Assembly (NCBI RefSeq): GCF_050003625.1
Contig: NC_134399.1
Location: forward strand, 106,246,615-106,310,614
Direction of reading: 5' to 3'
Origin: Haematobia irritans
Lineage: Eukaryota > Arthropoda > Insecta > Diptera > Muscidae
DNA: 64,000 bases
Shown here: positions 21,900 to 33,756 of the stretch, piece after piece
Layout: each line of letters starts with the position of its first letter
How positions within the stretch are numbered: position 1 is the stretch's first letter
Notes under the pieces: model-generated
Databases searched by the model: none
Told to the model about the DNA's origin: nothing
The model's input: only the letters and a program-made list of their open reading frames with translations
Program-made: the position numbers and the translations under genes

Positions 21900-22332
21900 A
21901 ACTTATATAAAATTTCGATTGTTTTGGAAATTAAATGGAATTTTTGATTTCGTTTTTTTGCACGATTTCGGTTAAATTTTCAATTTTATGGGGTGATCCT
22001 GAATTATGGTCCTTTTCTTAGTGTGAATCCTTTAGTAGATATGACCAAACAAGTTTTTCATACAATAAGTTTGATTTTTATGGATTTGGATGGAATTTTT
22101 GATTGCCTATGACGCTTAGTTTACGAGATGTGAGCGAAAAAAGTTTTTCATATAAAAAATTTTATAAATTTTTATGGAATTTTTTATGTTTGGGGATGAT
22201 CACGGAGTAACTCTCTTTTCGGTCTACGACGCTTATCTTAGATGTGAGCAACAGAAATTTTTCATATAAAATTTTCTATTTTTTATGTTTGAGAGTTATC
22301 ACGAATTAACCTTGTTTTCGCTCTACGGCTCT
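21900..22332 (+). repeat. Diverged monomers of the 125-bp satellite
   Basis: Recurring CATATAAAAATTT, GGATTTGGATGG, GGGG(T/A)GATCACG and CTCTACGACGCTTA phrases correspond in order to the unit of the 56031-64000 array, at lower identity. The last monomer is interrupted at TA (22333-22334) by the tRNA-carrying element and resumes at 24142. Confidence 0.7.
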
Positions 22333-22640
22333 TACACCCTCAAAAAAAATCGCTTCTTTAACATATGTTCCAAACATATTTTGCAGGAAGCACATATATT
22401 ATTGCATACTGCCGAAACATTAATATGTTTGTTTTATGTGAACATATTATATGTTTGGAAACATTTTGAGCCAAAAATATTATATGCTTGGAAGACTTTT
22501 TCCCAAACACGATTGTGCTCATTCCCTAACATACTCGTAATTTTCACTTCCACGAAATTTTTTAGTTATTGGCACCTTTCTCTGTAATACAAATAATGTT
22601 GAAGAAATTATTCACTTTTATAAATTTTTTAAATTTTACC

Positions 22641-22714
22641 TTTCGCCTGCACGGAGAATCGAACCGAGGACCATACAGTTTGTAAGCCAACACACTATCC
22701 ACTGGGCTACGTAG
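22641..22714 (-). other. tRNA-like sequence (copy B equivalent of 12223-12296)
   Basis: Minus strand: GTAGCCCAGTGGATAGTGTG (A-box-like) and GGTTCGATTCTCCG (B-box-like). The anticodon position reads TAC. It is conserved with copy A apart from a few substitutions. Confidence 0.6.
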
Positions 22715-22830
22715 CTGTTATAGTCACCAGTAGATAATTATCGTTTTAAGTTACATTTATATAGCATAGTTTGCAGCGCCCACGAGCCTATGCAAACATA
22801 ACATTATTTAACAGAAACATACATTTGTTT

Positions 22831-22903
22831 GCCACGTGGAGCAGTGGTTAGCATGCCTGCCTTGCATGCAAAGGGTCGTGGGTTCAATCCCTGCTCCGAC
22901 CGA
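22831..22903 (+). other. tRNA-Ala-like sequence (copy B equivalent of 12034-12107)
   Basis: GAGCAGTGGTTAGCATGCC (A box), anticodon loop CTTGCAT with TGC, and GGTTCAATCCC (B box) are present. A run of ten T follows CCGAACA, as expected for an RNA polymerase III terminator. Acceptor-stem pairing is weak. Confidence 0.7.
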
Positions 22904-24345
22904 ACATTTTTTTTTTGTTTTTTTTTTGTTTAATTTAACATTTATATTTATACTATATTATTTTTTTTTTAATGAAACTTCGAAATGTGCGTTATTAAAG
23001 ATTTATAGTCAGTAACAGTGCTTGATATAAACGAAATTGACTGATTTTTGGATAAAATATTATTTTTTATTGCAAAAATAACAATCTTGTAATAAAAAAC
23101 TGTTTTTGTACAAAACTTTAAAATTTGGAAGGAATTCAAAAACTAACAAAAGATGAACGTGGAGTCGAGTATAAACATACATACATAATTTTATAATATA
23201 AACATAAATTTATTTAGGAGTGAACAGTTTTTTACTAGCATTTAACACCATCGCTCTAAAATTCCTTTTATTTTTCTTTAATAATTCATTTTAAAGAAAA
23301 TAAACTTTTTAAATTGTTTTAGCTGTAAAACTCGAACTTAATGCCCGCTTTTATATTTGATGGTGTCCGTCAACTCCTCGTGGACTACTTTTTAATAAAG
23401 AGGAACTAAAGTTTGTTTTTTTACATTTTACTGTGTAATTTTTCACTATTTCCTCCTTATTTCATTTTACTGTCCCAACTCTAAAAAGAGTATAGTACCC
23501 TTTCGTTATTTTTATGAAGACCCCTGATTTCTTTTAACGAACCAAGAAAAAAATTGTGCCCATAATGCCAAAATGATAAACAAAACACATGTCCACACAT
23601 ACATAAAATGCTGCTCTCATGGCGAAAACATAAGCTGTTTGTTTTTCAAATGTCTATTCTCTTGGTTCAGAATGTATATTCTCTTTATTCAAATTAAATA
23701 ATATTTAGACTTAAACATATCAAATTTTTGGCCTTATCATAAAACAGTTTTCCGAAACAACATACAAGCGGTTTCAGAGAAATTGTTCTCTTTTGACTCT
23801 TTTGCTGTGTTATATTGATATCTTTCGTCAACTCTCCCGGTTTCCATCTCTATTTCTCTCTATACTCTCTCTGTCGCTTTGAATAAAATATCACAACATA
23901 TGTATGTTTAGTCGAAATTTGTAAATTTATATATGTTTGCATTCACACATATGATTTTTTTGAAACATTCATGCCCCAAACATAATATTTTCTAACATAT
24001 TAACATAGATGTCCCAAACATTTAGTGTTAGTTTAGGAACATTACATGTTCGCACTTAAATATATTGTGGTTTAAAATCGTGCCCGAAACACATTTTGTT
24101 TATATCGGAACATATGAAAAACATATTTTTCTAACAGTGTAGTTTAGTAAATATGAGCACTATACATTTTTTATATAAAAATTTCGTTTCTTTTAGGATT
24201 TGGATGGATTTTTTGCTCTAGGACGCTTAGTTTAGGATAAATGAGCATAATAAATTTTTCGTATAAAATTTTCGAGTTTATTAAGAGTTGGATGGAATTT
24301 TCGATGTTTGGGGGTTCTTCTTTTCAATCTAGGAGATATAAGACA

Positions 24346-25125
24346 ATACAATTTTTACAAATTTTCTATACCAATAAAATTGTGACGAAATTTTCTACTG
24401 AAATAAAATTTTGACAAAATTTTCTACAAAAATAAAATGTTGGCAAAATTTTCTATAGAAATAAAATTTTGACAATTTTTTCTATAGAAATAAAATTTTG
24501 ACAAAATTTTCTATATAAAACTAAAATTTTGACAAAACTTTTTACACAATTAAAATATTGACAAAATTTTTCTATAGGAATAAAATTTTTACAATTTTTT
24601 TCTACAGAAATAAAATGTTGACAAAATTCTCTATAGAAATAAAATTTTGACAAAATTTTCTATAGAAATAAAATTTTGACATAATTTTCTATAGAAATAA
24701 AATTTTGATAAATTTTTCTACAGAAATAAGATTTTGACATAATTTTCTATAGAAATAAAATTTTGAAAATTTTTTCTATATAAATAAAATGTTGACAACA
24801 TTTTTTATATAAAACTAACATTTTGACAAAACTTTCTACACAATTAAAATATTGAATACTACCAAAAATGATAGATTTTTTACTGTTTTTGTGGATTGGT
24901 ACAATGTTTGATATTTTGGTAGGTTTTGCAAAATATTTCTCTCCAAATAAGAAGTACTTCAATTTTCTGTAAAAAAAACAAATTGTGACACGATTTTCTC
25001 TAAAAATAATATTTTGACATGATTTTCTATAGAAATAAAATTTGGACAAAATTTTCTATAGAAATAAAACTTTGAAAAAATTTTCTATAGAAATAAAATT
25101 TGGACAAAATTTTCATTAAATTCAA
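24346..25125. repeat. 29-bp minisatellite array (unit A)
   Basis: Repeats of a 29-bp unit combine AAAATTTTCTATAGAAAT with AAAATTTTGAC. Each contains the 12-base palindrome TTTCTATAGAAA. An AT-rich interruption with GATTGGTACAATGTTTGATA lies near 24890-24960. The 66-100 codon frames here are products of the repetition. Confidence 0.9.
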
Positions 25126-25424
25126 TATCTTTAAAAATTTTATTTTTCGTGTTAGGTCATACTATCAAAGTCCATTATTCTCTCTTTGTGAAGAAGTAGT
25201 AACTTCCATTGTTGGTGCAAGCTAAGATCGTTAAAACATTTAAAATTCGAAACATTGACACCATAAATAAAACAGTTTATTGTCAGTTTATCGAAGAAAT
25301 GTATATGGTAGAAGTTGGCTTGACGTTTTCTTTAACTTTTTGTATATGGGTGTAAAAAATTTTTTCTACAGGGAGATATAATAATTTGCAAATACTGAAA
25401 AAAATTCTAAGTTATTGATATAAA

Positions 25425-26580
25425 AAATCATATTACCGAGACGGACAAGAGCAAAACACCGATCTTGTATCGTATCAATTTTCTCATGAGAATAAACAAA
25501 ACATGTGCACTCAAATGTATTCCAACAGCGCATATAAATTCATATAATGGTATGACGAGTGAACGCCCAAAACCGCGACAACACAATGTAAAAATTAAAT
25601 ACTAAACTTCTCAGCTAGATATTCAATAATAACGTTTTGGGTAAAGAGAGGAAGCGGATATAATTCAAATTTAACTCACAAATTGATAGAGACGGAAACT
25701 CACTCACAGATTTAGTTTGTTGGTATTAGAGCGGGGACAGAGAGAGGCAGAGAGAGGCAGAGAGTATATTGTACACAATATCCAAATATAGATGTCCATT
25801 TGTTGGCTGGCATAATGAAGGTGAGAGTCAGAATCCACAATTTCGCTGAGATTTTATTGATTTACGGAGAGTAAAAGAGTAACAACCGTAAGCACGCACA
25901 TACACGAAGCCATTTGCGAAAAAAATACACATTCGAGTACACGCAATAGAACAATATGTACATACAAATAGAATACATTTAGGTTACTATTAGAAAATTA
26001 GAAAAAATCTTTTTAACTCTTATTTACAATGAAGTTGTATTTTATTCACACTCGTATATAATTTGCAAATACATGGGACACAAAACAAAACCTAATCGAA
26101 ACTGAGAGTAACCCGACAACCGCTTGCACCGTACGAATGTTAAAACCGAACTACTGGTTTCTTGATCGAATGCACAAAATTAACCTGTTGAGTGAAGAGA
26201 GGATGCGGATACACAACATATAAAAAACTCAGCTGGATAAAAGGGGAAACTCCGTAAGATTGAGTTTGTAAGAAAATTAGAGATAGAGAGAGAGAGAGAG
26301 CACAGAATGCTCCAATTTACATAATTTCTTTGCATAACATATTTTATTTTGTATATATTTTTCGGTGGATATTTATTTTATGCATACAAATTCAGGATTG
26401 ATGAAGATGATTTATTTGTAATTTTTGTTTTGAACGCTCCTACAATAACACAAGATTCCAAATTGCATGCATATGGAAAACCTTTTTATTTGTTCAGCAA
26501 GAAGTAAAAAAATCTCATATCGCTTCAAAAACATAATCTGATTACTAAGGAAATCGAATGAAAACCACAATACATTTTTT
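25425..26580 (+). repeat. GAB dispersed repeat, copy c
   Basis: Blocks GAGCAAAACACCGATCTTGT, GTTTAGTT-type (GA)n tract at 25738-25762, CCGAACTACTGGTTTCTTGA and the tail TACTAAGGAAATCGAATGAA are in order. No large insertion is seen. It is nearly identical to copy d. Confidence 0.8.
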
Positions 26581-29081
26581 GAGCACAATACATTTTTCAT
26601 ATAAAAATTTCGTTTCTTTTAGGATTTGGATGGATTTTTTGCTCTAGGGCGCTTAGTTTAGGATTTATGAGCATAAGAATTTTTTCATATAAAATTTTCG
26701 AGTTTATTAAGAGTTGGATGGAATTTTCGATGTTTGGGGGTTCTTCTTTTCAATCTAGGAGATATAAGACAATAAAATTTTGAAAAATTTTCTATACCAA
26801 TAAAATTGTGACGAAATTTTCTACAGAAATAAAATGTTGACAAAATTTTCTATAGAAATAAAATTTTGACAAAATTTTCTATAGAAATAAAATTTTGACA
26901 AAATTTTCTATAGAAATAAAATTTTGACAAAATTTTCTATAGAAATAAAATTTTGACATAATTTTCTATAGAAATAAGATTTTGATAATTTTTTCTATAG
27001 AAATAAAATTTTGACAAAATTTTCTATATAAAACTAAAATTTTGACAAAACTTTTTACACAATTAAAATATTGACAAAATTTTTCTATAGGAATAATTTT
27101 TTTACAATTTTTGTTTCTACAGAAATAAAATGTTGACAAAATTCTCTATAGAAATAAAATTTTGACAAAATTTTCTATAGAAATAAAATTTTGACATAAT
27201 TTTCTATAGAAATAAAATTTTGACAAATTTTTCTATAGAAATAAGATTTTGACATAATTTTCTATAGAAATAAAATTTTGAAAAATGTTTCTATATAAAT
27301 AAAATTTTGACAAAATTTTTTATATAAAACTAACATTTTGACAAAACTTTCTACACAATTAAAATATTGAATACTACAAAAAATGATAGATTTTTTACTG
27401 TTTTGGTGGATTGGTACAATGTTTGATATTTTGTTAGGTTTTGCAAAATATTTCTCTCCAAATAAGAAGTACTTCAATTTTCTTAAAAAAAAAACAAATT
27501 GTGACACGATTTTCTCTAAAAAATATTTTGACATGATTTTCTATTAAAATAAAATTTTGACAAAATTTTCTATAGAAATAAAATTTGGACAAAATTTTCT
27601 ATAGAAATAAAACTTTGAAAAAATTTTCTATAGAAATAAAATTTGGACAAAATTTTCAATAAATTCAATATCTTTAAAAATTTTATTTTTCGTGTTAGGT
27701 CATACTATCAAAGTCCATTATTCTCTCTTTGTGAAGAAGTAGTAACTTCCATTGTTGGTGCAAGCTAAGATCGTTAAAACATTTTAAATTCGAAACATTG
27801 ACACCATAAATAAAACAGTTTATTGTCAGTTTATCGAAGAAATGTATATGGTAGAAGTTGGCTTGAAGTTTTCTTTAACTTTTTGTATATGGGTGTAAAA
27901 AATTTTTTCTACAAGGAGAGATAATAATTTGCAAATACTGAAAAAAGTTCTATGTTATATGATATAAAAAATCATATTACCGAGACGGACAAGAGCAAAA
28001 CACCGATCTTGTATCGTATCAATTTTCTCATGAGAATAAACAAAACATGTGCACTCAAATGTATTCCAATAGCGCATATAAATTCATATAAGGGTATGAC
28101 AAGTGAACGCCCAAAACCCCGACAACACAATGTAAAAATTAAATACTAAACTTCTCAGCTAGATATTCAATAATAACGTGTTGGGTAAAGAGAGGAAGCG
28201 GATATAATTCAAATTTAACTCACAAATTGATAGACACGGAAACTCACTCACAGATTTAGTTTGTTGGTATTAGAGCGGGGACAGAGAGTATCCAAATATA
28301 GATGTCCATTTGTTGGCTGGCATAATGAAGGTGAGAGTCAGAATCCACAATTTCGCAGAGATTTTATTGATTTACGGAGAGTAAAAGAGTAACAACCGTA
28401 AGCACGCACATACACTAAGCCATTTGCGAAAAAATACACATTCGAGTAAACGCAATAGAACAATATGTATATACAAATAGAATACATTTAGATTACTATT
28501 AGAAAATTAGAAAAAATCTTTTTCACTCTTATAATTAATTTACAACGAAGTTGAATTTTATTCACACTCGTATATAATTTGCATATACATGGGACACAAA
28601 ACAAAACCTAATCGAAACTGAGAGTAACCCGACAACCGCTTGCACCGTACGAATGTTAAAACCGAACTACTGGTTTCTTGATCGAATGCACAAAATTAAC
28701 CTGTTGAGTGAAGAGAGGATGCGGATACACAACATATAAAAAACTCAGCTGGATAAAAGGGGAAACTCCGTAAGATTGAGTTTGTAAGAAAATTAGAGAT
28801 AGAGAGAGAGCACAGAATGCTCCAATTTACACAATTTCTTTGCATAACATATTTTATTTTGTATATATTTTTCGGTGGATATTTATTTTATGCATACAAA
28901 TTCAGGATTGATGAAGATGATTGATTTGTAAGTTTTGTTTTGAACGCTCCTACAATAACACAAGATTCCAAATTGCAAGCATATGGAAAACCTTTTTATT
29001 TGTTCAGCAAGAAGTAAAAAAAAATCTCATATCGCTTCAAAAACATAATCTGATTACTATGGAAATCGAATGAAAACCACA
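26581..29081 (+). repeat. Tandem duplication, unit B
   Basis: It repeats unit A in the same order and orientation. The shared start is GAGCACAATACATTTTT (compare GAGCACTATACATTTTT at 24156) and the shared end is ATCGAATGAAAACCACA (26570 and 29080). The few differences suggest a recent unequal exchange. Confidence 0.85.
26771..27660. repeat. 29-bp minisatellite array (unit B)
   Basis: Same unit as 24346-25125. Successive ATAGAAATAA phrases at 26881 and 26910 set the period at 29 bp. The array is about 110 bp longer than in unit A, consistent with slippage after duplication. Confidence 0.9.
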
Positions 29082-29198
29082 GCCTACACATACAAAAAAA
29101 TTTCTGATTCAATCACGAAATTAATTGATAAAAATTTTCTTGAATTTTTTTTCTGTGTATACGACATTTTTTAAAGGATGTAATAACTACTAACTTAA
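27945..29198 (+). repeat. GAB dispersed repeat, copy d
   Basis: Nearly identical to copy c, with a shorter (GA)n region after GCGGGGACAGAGAG. The tail is split by a 71-bp MITE (29087-29157) and ends at a family 2 mini-me-like element inserted in ACTTAATTTT. Confidence 0.8.
29087..29157. mobile_element. 71-bp mini-MITE with TA duplication
   Basis: CACATACAAAAAAATTTCTG at the left and AATTTTTTTTCTGTG at the right are flanked by TA (29085-29086, 29158-29159). The site without the insertion is present at 33684 (CTACAGCATATACGAC). It is probably a deletion derivative of the element family with TTTCTGATTTAATCACGAAA near 31330. Confidence 0.8.
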
Positions 29199-29339
29199 TT
29201 TTTATACCCTTCACCACTACTGTGGTACAGGGTATAATAAGTTTGTGCATTTGTATGTAACGCCAAGAAGGAAAAGTCTGAGACCCATCGTTTAGTATAC
29301 CGATCGTCTTAGAATTAAATTCTGAGTCGATTTAGCGAT

Positions 29340-29343
29340 GTCC

Positions 29344-29381
<38 letters not shown>

Positions 29382-29393
29382 CTGTCTGTCTGT
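29340..29393 (+). repeat. (GTCT)n microsatellite of the mini-me core
   Basis: About thirteen GTCT/GTCC units directly follow CGATTTAGCGAT. Position and sequence match the (GTCY)n tract described for dipteran mini-me elements. Confidence 0.95.
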
Positions 29394-29639
29394 TGATGTA
29401 TTTTTGTGTGCAAAGTACAGCTCGCAGTTTTAGTCCGATTGTCCTAAAATTTGGTATAGGGTCCTGTTTCGGCTCAAAGACGATCCCTATTGATTTTGGA
29501 AAAAATCGGTTCAGATTTAGATATAGCTGCCATATATATTTTTCACCGATCTGGTCATAATTGGCGTGTATATCAACCGATCTTCCTCAAATTCCGTACA
29601 TCCGAATATTTTATGAGTCTCGAAAAACTTGCAAAATAT

Positions 29640-30300
29640 TAGCCAAATCGGTTCAGATTTAGATATAGCTCCCAAATATAGCATTCGCCCGATTTACACT
29701 CATTTGCCCACAGAGGCCAATTTTTTGCTCCGATTTAGTTGAAATTTTGCACAGGGAGTAGAATTAGCATTGTAGCTATGTGTGTCAAATTTGGTTGAAA
29801 TCGGTTCAGATTTAGATATAGCTCCCATATATAGCTTTCGCCCGATTTACACTCAAATTACCACAGAGGCCAATGTTTTGCTCCGATTTTGTTGAAATTT
29901 TGCACAGGGAGTATAATTAGCATTGTAGCTATGCGTGCCAAATATGGTTGAAATCGGTTCAGATTTATATATAGCTCCCATATATAGCTTTCGCCCGATT
30001 TACACTCATATGACCACAGAGGCCAATTTTTTGCTCCGATTTAGTTGAAATTTTGCACAGGGAGTAGAATTAGCATTGTAGCTATGCGTGCCAAATTTGG
30101 TTGAAATCGGTTCAGATTTAGATATATCTCCCATATATAGCTTTCGCCCGATTTACACTCATATGACCGTAGAGGCCAATTTTTAACTCCGATTTAGTTG
30201 AAATTTTACACAGGGAGTAGAATTAGCATTGTAGCTATGCGTGCCAAATTTGGTTGAAATCGGTTCAGATTTAGATATAGCTCCCATATATATGTTTTTC
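29640..30300 (-). repeat. 153-bp tandem units of family 2
   Basis: TAGCTCCCATATATAGC or close variants recur near 29668, 29821, 29975, 30127 and 30280, a spacing of 152-154 bp. Each unit carries TTGAAATTTTGCACAGGGAG. The period equals that of family 1. Confidence 0.9.
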
Positions 30301-30739
30301 TGATTTCGACAAAAATGGTCAAAATACCAACATTTTCCTTGTAAAATCGCCACTGCTTAGTCGAAAAGTTGTAAAAATTACTTTAATTTTCCTAAGCTTC
30401 TAATGCATATATATCGAGCGATAAATCATAAATAAACTTTTGCGAAGTTTTCTTAAAATTGCTCCAGATTTAAATGTTTCCCATATTTTTTTACTAACAT
30501 TGTGTTCCACCCTAGTGCATTAGCCAATTTAAATTTTGAGTCTATATATTTTGTAGAAGTCTATCAAATTCTGTCCAAATCGAGTGATATTTAAATGTAT
30601 GTATTTGGGACAAACCTTTATATATAGCCCCAACACATTTGACGGATGTGATATGGTATCGAAAATTTAGATCTACAAAGTGGTGCAGGGTATAATATAG
30701 TCGGCCCCGCCCGACTTTAGACTTTCCTTACTTGTTCTT

Positions 30740-30955
30740 TTTAATTTTCTTATATAAAATGTCGTTTTTTTAGAAATTGAATAGAATTTTTGACTTAGAT
30801 TTTTTCACGATTTCGATGAAATTTTCTATTTTATTGGGTGATCTTGAATTAAGGTCCTTTACCTAGAGTGAATCGTTTAGGAGATATGAGAAAAAGATGT
30901 TTTTCATATAAAAATTTAGATTTTTTCTGGTTTTGACCAATCAGGTGAGTTCAGC
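30740..30955 (+). repeat. Diverged satellite monomers
   Basis: TTATTGGGTGATCTTGAATTA, TCCTTTACCTAGAGTGAATC and AGGAGATATGAGAAA correspond to the 125-bp satellite unit. They follow the GAB copy d tail, as in copy b. Confidence 0.65.
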
Positions 30956-31094
30956 AATATCTGTAAAAATAGATTTCGATTTGCTATTGCATTAGTGGAG
31001 CAACAACCCGAAATCAAAATATAAGATTAAGGGATTGAAGTTATACGAAAGGATGATGGATAGTGGTGGTGAGAAAATGGTTTAAATGAAAATG

Positions 31095-33756
31095 ACATAA
31101 GGAAAGAACCGAGAAAAAAGCATTATGGACTACGATGTCGAACTCTGTGGTCAGGTTAACACACGAATATGCCAGTATATCAACAAGAAAAAATTGAAAC
31201 AGCTTACCAGTATATTCTTTCTAATACAGTGCACTCGCGGCAACGTGAATGCCGCATAACACGAACATGCTTTTTTTACACTAGCTACTCCGTAACGTGA
31301 ACAAACTTGATAGCTCTATAACACACAAACATTTTTTCTGATTTAATCACGAAATTAATTGATCCAATTAATTTTTTAATTTAAATGTCTTCAGTCACGA
31401 AAATGATAGTATCAACCACAGTTTTAATTGGAAATTAAAAAAATACTTGATTAAAAATTTCAATTTAAAATTAAAAAAATACTTAATTAAAAATTTCAAA
31501 TTTCAATAAATTTTCTTATTGATTAAATTAAAAATTTAATTGATGTTGAATGCGAAACTCAATTAATTTTGTCCATTAAAAACGTAACTATTTTTAATTA
31601 CTTATCTGACATTATGTTTTAAGTTTGATTGTTTGAAATAAATTTTTACTTAAAAATTAAAAAAAAAATCCAACACTTTTTTAACTGACTTAGTCTTTCG
31701 AGTTTGATTAAAATGTTAATTGTAACAATTAATTTTTAATTAAAAATGTAAAAATTTGCAATCACTGAATTAATAAACTTAATGCTTCTATCTTGATTAA
31801 AAACTTAATTGTATCAAGTAATATATTAATTTAAAAAAATCCATTAACTTTTTAATTGGAAATATTTTGGTGATATTTTTTCTATGAACATGAACATTTT
31901 TTTGCCATAAAGTGTGAGGCAACGCTCACATGAAATTTTACGGTAAAGGCAGATTCGCTATGCCAAATACAATTTCAAATTGTATTTGGCATAGGATTTT
32001 TTGTGATCTCGTTTAGCTTTTCTTCGTGAATTTTAATTATTAATTTAAAATGCTTTATTTCATAAATGCTTTAACTCCATACTTACTGATATTTTTCTGA
32101 TCTCTTTTTTTTAATTTTTTCATGAAATTAACTTTATAATTCAAGTTTTTAATATTACTAATAACAAAAATAAAGGACTATCACTCTAGAACATGTAAAA
32201 CTCCTGAAATTCAAAGTCCGCTAACGTGAACCCTCTTTTTTAATTAGCTGACGTTGCCGGCAGTGCACTGTACTATTAGATATAATGAATATCCATCAAA
32301 GAATAAATAAAAATAAAAATCCATCAAAAAAATTTAAAAACAAATTTACTCACCTTTGATTACTGTCCAGAAAATGCTGGAGTTTAAAATTATTGCAATA
32401 TAAAAATTCTAAGAGCTGATATAATCCATCATTTTTGTATTTTAAAATGTATGTATTCTCGTGTCCATCTTTACAAATAAATAAAGCACATTTAAAAAAT
32501 CATATAACCGAGAGGGTTTTAACGAAAATGCCGAATGCACTATACAAGAGCAAACCACCGAACTTGCTTTGTATACATTTTTAATCTCATGAGAGTAAAT
32601 AAATTATGCACACTCATATATATTCCAATTATGCACATTAATAACGCACAAGAAACAAAGCAAAATATATTAACACCCAAAAGCCCGACTACGCAGTGTA
32701 AAAGTAAAAAAAAACTAAACTTCTTAACTATATTCAATAATAACGTGTTGAGAAAAGAGAGGAAGCGGATACAATTGACATTTAACTCAAATGGATAGAG
32801 GCGGAAACTCACTCAACGATTTAGTTTGTTAGTTTGAGAGGGGAGAGAGAGAGAGAGAGAGACAGAGAGATATGCGTACACAATGTTCCAAATATGGCTG
32901 GCATAATGAAGGTGAGAGTCAGCTTCCACAATTTCGCCGATATTATTTTTTCTTTATGGAGAGTAAAAGAGTAACAACCGTAAGCATGCACATACACGAA
33001 GAAATACACATTCGAGTACACCCAATAGAACACTATGTACATACAAATATAAAACACGTAGATCACTATTAGACCGAATGTAACGATTGTTTGCAAATAA
33101 ATTAAACAAAAATCTTCTCCACTCTTATAATTTCTTTACAACAAAGTTGAATTTTATTCCCACTTGTATACAATTTGCAAATACATAGAGCACAAAACAA
33201 AACATAATCGAAAATTAGAGTAACCCGACAATCGTCTGCACCGTACGAATGTTAAAACCGAACTACTGGTTTCTTGACCGAATGCACAAAATTAACCTGT
33301 TGAGTGAAGAGAGGATGCGGATACACAACATATAAAAAAACTCAGCTGGATAAAAGGGGAAACTCGGTAAGCTTGAGCTTGTAAGAAAATTAGAGAGAGA
33401 GCATAGAATGCTCCAATTTACACAATTTCTTTGCATAACATATTTTATTTTGTATATATTTTTCGGTGGATATTTATTTTATGCATACAAATTCAGGATT
33501 GATGAAGATAATTGATTGGTACTCTTTGTTTTGAAAGTTTCCACAATAACGCAAGATTCCATATTACAGGCATATGGGAAAGCCACTTTATTTGTTCGGC
33601 GCAAGAAGTAAAAAATTTTTTTCATATTTTTTCTCGCTTTCAAAACATAATCTGTTACTAAGGAAATCGAATGAAAACTACAGCATATACGACATTTTTT
33701 AAAGGATGTAATAACTACTAACTTAATTTTTATTTTTAATTTTCAAATTTTTTCTA
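31095..33756 (+). repeat. GAB dispersed repeat, copy e
   Basis: It starts near GACATAAGGAAAGAACCGAG, continues with GAACTCTGTGGTCAGGTTAA and includes a (GA)n tract at 32842-32865. A 1044-bp pogo-like element (31227-32270) splits TCTAATAC|TACTATTAG. The tail ends at a CACT element inserted at 33757. Confidence 0.8.
31227..32270. mobile_element. Pogo/Tigger-like non-autonomous element with TA duplication
   Basis: Begins CAGTGCACTCGCGGCAACGT and ends ACGTTGCCGGCAGTGCACTG, flanked by TA at 31225-31226 and 32271-32272. CAGT-type termini with TA duplication fit pogo/Tigger elements. The interior is AT-rich with a foldback-like stretch (TTAATT words) and a CACAAACATTTTTTCTGATT segment that may be a further nested MITE. 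No transposase is encoded. Confidence 0.8.

Larger units (their letters stand above)
22335..24139 (-). mobile_element. tRNA-carrying TA/CA-type element, copy B
   Basis: It is inverted relative to copy A. It starts CACCCTCAAAAAAAATCG, ends CATATTTTTCTAACAGTG and is flanked by TA at 22333-22334 and 24140-24141. It broke a satellite monomer: CTCT-TA before and TAGTTTAG after together restore the usual CTTAGTTTAG. Near-complete similarity to copy A extends over 1.8 kb, including both tRNA-like segments and CTCGTGGACTACTT. Confidence 0.9.
24142..26580 (+). repeat. Tandem duplication, unit A
   Basis: The unit consists of a satellite monomer (24142-24345), a 29-bp minisatellite (24346-25125), a spacer with TTCGTGTTAGGTCATACTATC, and GAB copy c. 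Shared landmarks with unit B lie 2426 to 2543 bp apart. The variation comes mainly from minisatellite length. Confidence 0.85.
29199..30737 (-). mobile_element. Mini-me/DINE-like element, family 2
   Basis: The left end TATACCCTTCACCACTACTG and the right end with GCAGGGTATAATATAGTCGG ... CCTTACTTGTT mirror family 1 reversed. The conserved core TTCTGAGTCGATTTAGCGAT is followed by (GTCT)n, then five units of about 153 bp containing AGATATAGCTCCCATATATA. Family 1 has the same order of parts. It lies in a GAB tail (ACTTAATTTT / CTTTTTAATTTTC). Non-coding; the Helitron relationship is inferred from the known mini-me/DINE-1 group. Confidence 0.75.

Noticed and set aside
24453..27534. Minus-strand frames rich in Phe, Tyr and Lys
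   Set aside because: They are translations of the 29-bp minisatellite.
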